This document shows, in pieces, positions 32,005 to 34,361 of a stretch of DNA of 34,361 nt. The stretch comes from Parabacteroides sp. An277 (GTDB taxonomy: Bacteria > Bacteroidota > Bacteroidia > Bacteroidales > Tannerellaceae). The notes beneath the pieces are model-generated. The model saw only the letters and a program-made list of their open reading frames with translations, ran no database searches and was not told where the DNA came from. Location of the stretch: assembly GCF_002159645.1 (NCBI RefSeq), contig NZ_NFJB01000033.1, positions 1-34,361 of the forward strand, in the 5' to 3' direction. Both the position numbers and the translations under genes were made by a program. The number at the start of each line of letters is the position of its first letter. Position 1 is the first letter of the stretch.

Positions 32005-33984
32005 ATGAAAATACATTATGGAGGGTTGCTATGTGCGGCCCTATTCTTTCTTCCGGCATCGATGTATGCGGAAAAAAATGCAAAACCGTTTGTAATCCCT
32101 GAGTTGCAAGAATGGAAGGGGCAGGAGGGTAATTTTACTCCTTTGGCTACGACCCGTATCGTGTATTCAGGTAAAGATGCGGAAGTGGCTCGCATAGCTC
32201 ATCAATTTGCGGATGATTACGAGACGATGTTTGGTCAACGTTTACCTGTCGTGGAGGGGCGTTCTTCGAAAGGGGACTTTGTCCTCTCGCTTTCGTCGGA
32301 CAAGCGTTTGGGCGAAGAGGGATATACGATGAACGTGAAAGACCGTGTGTATCTCTCGGCTCCTACGGCAAAAGGATTGTTTTGGGCAACGCGCACAGTT
32401 CTCCAGATAGCCGAACAGACCGAAGAACGTTCGCTTCCGAAAGGGTCAGCCCGCGATTATCCGGATTATGGTATCCGTGGCTTCATGATGGATTGCGGAC
32501 GGAAATACATCCCGATGCGTTATTTGCGCGATTATGTCAAGATGATGGCTTATTATAAGATGAATACGCTTCAGGTTCATCTGAACGACAATGGTTTCAA
32601 GCAATATTTTGAGCACAATTGGGATAAGACGTACGCGGCTTTCCGATTGGAATGCGAAACTTTCCCCGGCTTGACGGCTCGCGATGGTTATTATACCAAG
32701 CAGGAGTTCATTGCCTTGCAGCAATTGGGTGATAGTTTGGGGGTAGAGATTATTCCGGAGATAGATGTGCCGGCTCATTCCCTTTCTTTATCGCATTATC
32801 GTGCCGAGTTGGGGAGCCAAAAGTATGGAATGGACCACTTGGATTTGTTTAATCCTTCGTTGTATGGTTTTGTAGATTCCCTTTTCCGTGAATATTTGGA
32901 AGGGCCGAACCCGGTCTTCCGAGGTAAACGGGTGCATGTGGGGACGGATGAGTATTCGAACAAAGACCAAGCTGTAGTCGAAAAGTTCCGTGCTTTCACC
33001 GATCATTGTATCCGTTTCGTAGAGGGTTTTGGCAAACAGGCTTGTGTATGGGGCGCTTTAACCCATGCGAAAGGAACTACGCCTGTGAAGTCGGAGAATG
33101 TTTTGATGAGTGCATGGTACAATGGATATGCCGACCCGAAAGAGATGGTAAAGCAGGGGTACGATTTGATTAGTATTCCGGATGGTTGGTTGTATATTGT
33201 CCCAGCTGCAGGTTATTATTATGATTACCTGAATACGGAGAAGCTTTATAAGGAATGGACTCCGGCAGTGGTAGGCGATGTGGTATTCCCCGAACGGGAT
33301 AAGAAGATAAAGGGCGGTATGTTTGCGGTATGGAACGACCATGTGGGGAATGGCATCTCTCCGCAAGATATCCATTATCGCATGTTCCCTGCGTTGCAAA
33401 CGTTGGCGGTGAAGATGTGGACGGGCAAGGATTGCACCGTGCCTTATGATACTTTCGATAAATCCCGTTTGGAGTTGAGCGAGGCGCCGGGGTTGAATGT
33501 CGCCGGACGTGTCGGATTGGAACCTCGTGCGGTATACCATGCAGAGCGTCTGGCGCCGGGGCAAAAGACAGGGTTGCGACAGATTGGTTACCATTATACG
33601 GTGTCGTTCGATATCCAGTCGGTTCGGGAGGAGCCTGGCACGGAGTTGTTCCGTTCGCCGGATGCTGTTTTCTATCTTTCAGACCCCATCTCCGGACGTT
33701 TGGCTTTTGCCCGCGATGGCTATTTGAATGTATTCAATTACCAGTTCTATCCGGGCGAACGGGCAGAGGTCTCTATCCAAGGGGATGAGCAATCGACCAG
33801 CCTCTATATTAATGGTAAGTTGCAAGAGGAAATGAATATCCGGAAGCTTTATTTCAATGGTGGGAAAGATTCGATGAACTATGTCCGTACCTTGGTCTTC
33901 CCGCTCGAAAAGGCAGGGGATTTCAAGAGCACCATTACGAATGTGGAGGTGTTGAACTATTTGAAAGAGGCAAAAGAGGAATAA
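32005..33984 (+). CDS. Secreted family 20 glycoside hydrolase (beta-N-acetylhexosaminidase)
   Basis: Removes terminal GlcNAc/GalNAc from glycans or peptidoglycan-derived sugars. 659 aa with a signal peptide (MKIHYGGLLCAALFFLPASMYA), so periplasmic or surface. Residues 25-145 are the GH20b-type N-terminal domain. The (beta/alpha)8 barrel begins DYGIRGFMMDCGRKYIPMRYLRDYV and carries the catalytic D315-E316 in HVGTDEYS; PEIDVPAHSL is also conserved. The last 150 residues form a beta-sandwich resembling a LamG/concanavalin-like domain (SVSFDIQSV... LYINGKLQ). No SusC/SusD partner is near, so it is not part of a visible PUL. Confidence 0.93.
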   Translation: MKIHYGGLLCAALFFLPASMYAEKNAKPFVIPELQEWKGQEGNFTPLATTRIVYSGKDAEVARIAHQFADDYETMFGQRLPVVEGRSSKGDFVLSLSSDKRLGEEGYTMNVKDRVYLSAPTAKGLFWATRTVLQIAEQTEERSLPKGSARDYPDYGIRGFMMDCGRKYIPMRYLRDYVKMMAYYKMNTLQVHLNDNGFKQYFEHNWDKTYAAFRLECETFPGLTARDGYYTKQEFIALQQLGDSLGVEIIPEIDVPAHSLSLSHYRAELGSQKYGMDHLDLFNPSLYGFVDSLFREYLEGPNPVFRGKRVHVGTDEYSNKDQAVVEKFRAFTDHCIRFVEGFGKQACVWGALTHAKGTTPVKSENVLMSAWYNGYADPKEMVKQGYDLISIPDGWLYIVPAAGYYYDYLNTEKLYKEWTPAVVGDVVFPERDKKIKGGMFAVWNDHVGNGISPQDIHYRMFPALQTLAVKMWTGKDCTVPYDTFDKSRLELSEAPGLNVAGRVGLEPRAVYHAERLAPGQKTGLRQIGYHYTVSFDIQSVREEPGTELFRSPDAVFYLSDPISGRLAFARDGYLNVFNYQFYPGERAEVSIQGDEQSTSLYINGKLQEEMNIRKLYFNGGKDSMNYVRTLVFPLEKAGDFKSTITNVEVLNYLKEAKEE

Positions 33985-33998
33985 AAGCTTCCGAATGT

Positions 33999-34029
33999 TT
34001 TGTAAAATAAGAAACAAGTCGTACCTTTG
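33999..34029 (+). promoter_or_regulatory. Promoter of the GCAA-repeat mini-gene
   Basis: TTTG at 33999-34002, a 19-bp spacer and TACCTTTG at 34022-34029: an exact consensus promoter 23 bp before ATG 34053. Confidence 0.8.
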
Positions 34030-34052
34030 GCATGGATTAAACAAAGCATAAA

Positions 34053-34205
<153 letters not shown>

Positions 34206-34235
34206 ACATTAAGCAAATAATTCACGACGTGAAAG

Positions 34236-34275
34236 GCCCGTGTGCGGAGCATGAAGCTCTGTGCACGGGCTTTTT
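34236..34275 (+). terminator. Terminator or attenuator-like hairpin before the last gene
   Basis: GCCCGTG-TGC-GGAGC-ATGAA-GCTCT-GTG-CACGGGC (34236-34270) makes a two-part stem, followed by TTTTT. It ends 35 bp before the ATG at 34311, so it closes the mini-gene transcript and could also attenuate transcription into the next gene. Confidence 0.85.
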
Positions 34276-34310
34276 GCGTTTATTGTATAACTCTTAAGTA
34301 CATGAAATCA

Positions 34311-34361
34311 TGGAATTAGCATTAAAGGCCTGGTTGGTAGACAATGCCGTGACTACCGACG
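34311..34361 (+). CDS. HU-like DNA-binding domain protein, N-terminal start only
   Basis: Seventeen codons are visible from ATG 34311 (MELALKAWLVDNAVTTD) before the window ends. The pattern ALKAxLxDNxxTxDD is the usual beginning of the Bacteroidales HU-like/DUF4469-type proteins, the family also present at 24385. No Shine-Dalgarno is seen here, unlike the other copy. It is preceded by the hairpin at 34236-34275. Identification rests on a short stretch. Confidence 0.6.

Overview
The window looks like a chromosome segment of a Bacteroidales bacterium (Bacteroides/Parabacteroides/Tannerellaceae range; species not resolved). The evidence is the gene content (fused fucokinase/GDP-fucose pyrophosphorylase, DUF4270 lipoprotein, DUF3810, HU-like/DUF4469-type protein, DUF6383-like sorting tail, panC next to a short starch-synthase-like gene) and repeated Bacteroidetes promoters of the form TTTG/TTGC-N19-21-TAnnTTTG. 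Shine-Dalgarno sites are mostly absent.

Bases 1 to about 9,000 are accessory DNA that looks like part of an NBU-like integrative/mobilizable element. It runs: a truncated two-ORF insertion sequence of ISAon1 type at the left edge; a 5'-truncated phage-type small gene next to it; a small excisionase-like HTH gene; a 500-bp non-coding block with repeated GTCAAC motifs; a two-gene RloB/RloA (AbiL-like) putative anti-phage module; a decayed HTH gene; then an operon of three small proteins and a large CHC2/TOPRIM/ATPase primase, divergent from an XRE regulator. No integrase or relaxase lies in the window, so the element presumably continues to the left. Its right end should fall in the gene-free 8386-9085 stretch.

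From 9.1 kb on the DNA is ordinary chromosome: DUF4270 lipoprotein and a reduced GT5 protein on the minus strand, divergent from panC-panD (pantothenate); DUF3810 and tsaB (tRNA t6A); a PMCA-type calcium ATPase; a secreted beta-helix protein; fkp (GDP-L-fucose); lemA with an M48 protease; an AlkZ-related protein with an HU-like protein; a NagX/DUF5009 membrane acyltransferase-like protein; speA (arginine decarboxylase); a YeiH-type transporter; rfbC-rfbB (dTDP-sugar synthesis); two tandem tRNA-Cys genes; a GH20 hexosaminidase; and the start of a second HU-like gene.

The most unusual parts are non-coding or repetitive: seven 42-bp repeats between tsaB and the ATPase, open in frame and joined to the ATPase stop codon by TAATG; a 38-bp inverted repeat; a nested 46-bp repeat/hairpin; and a complete mini-transcription unit (promoter, 50-codon ORF with 18 GCAA units, terminator) that could be phase variable. 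The best candidate for a biological system is the RloA/RloB pair carried as cargo by the mobile element.
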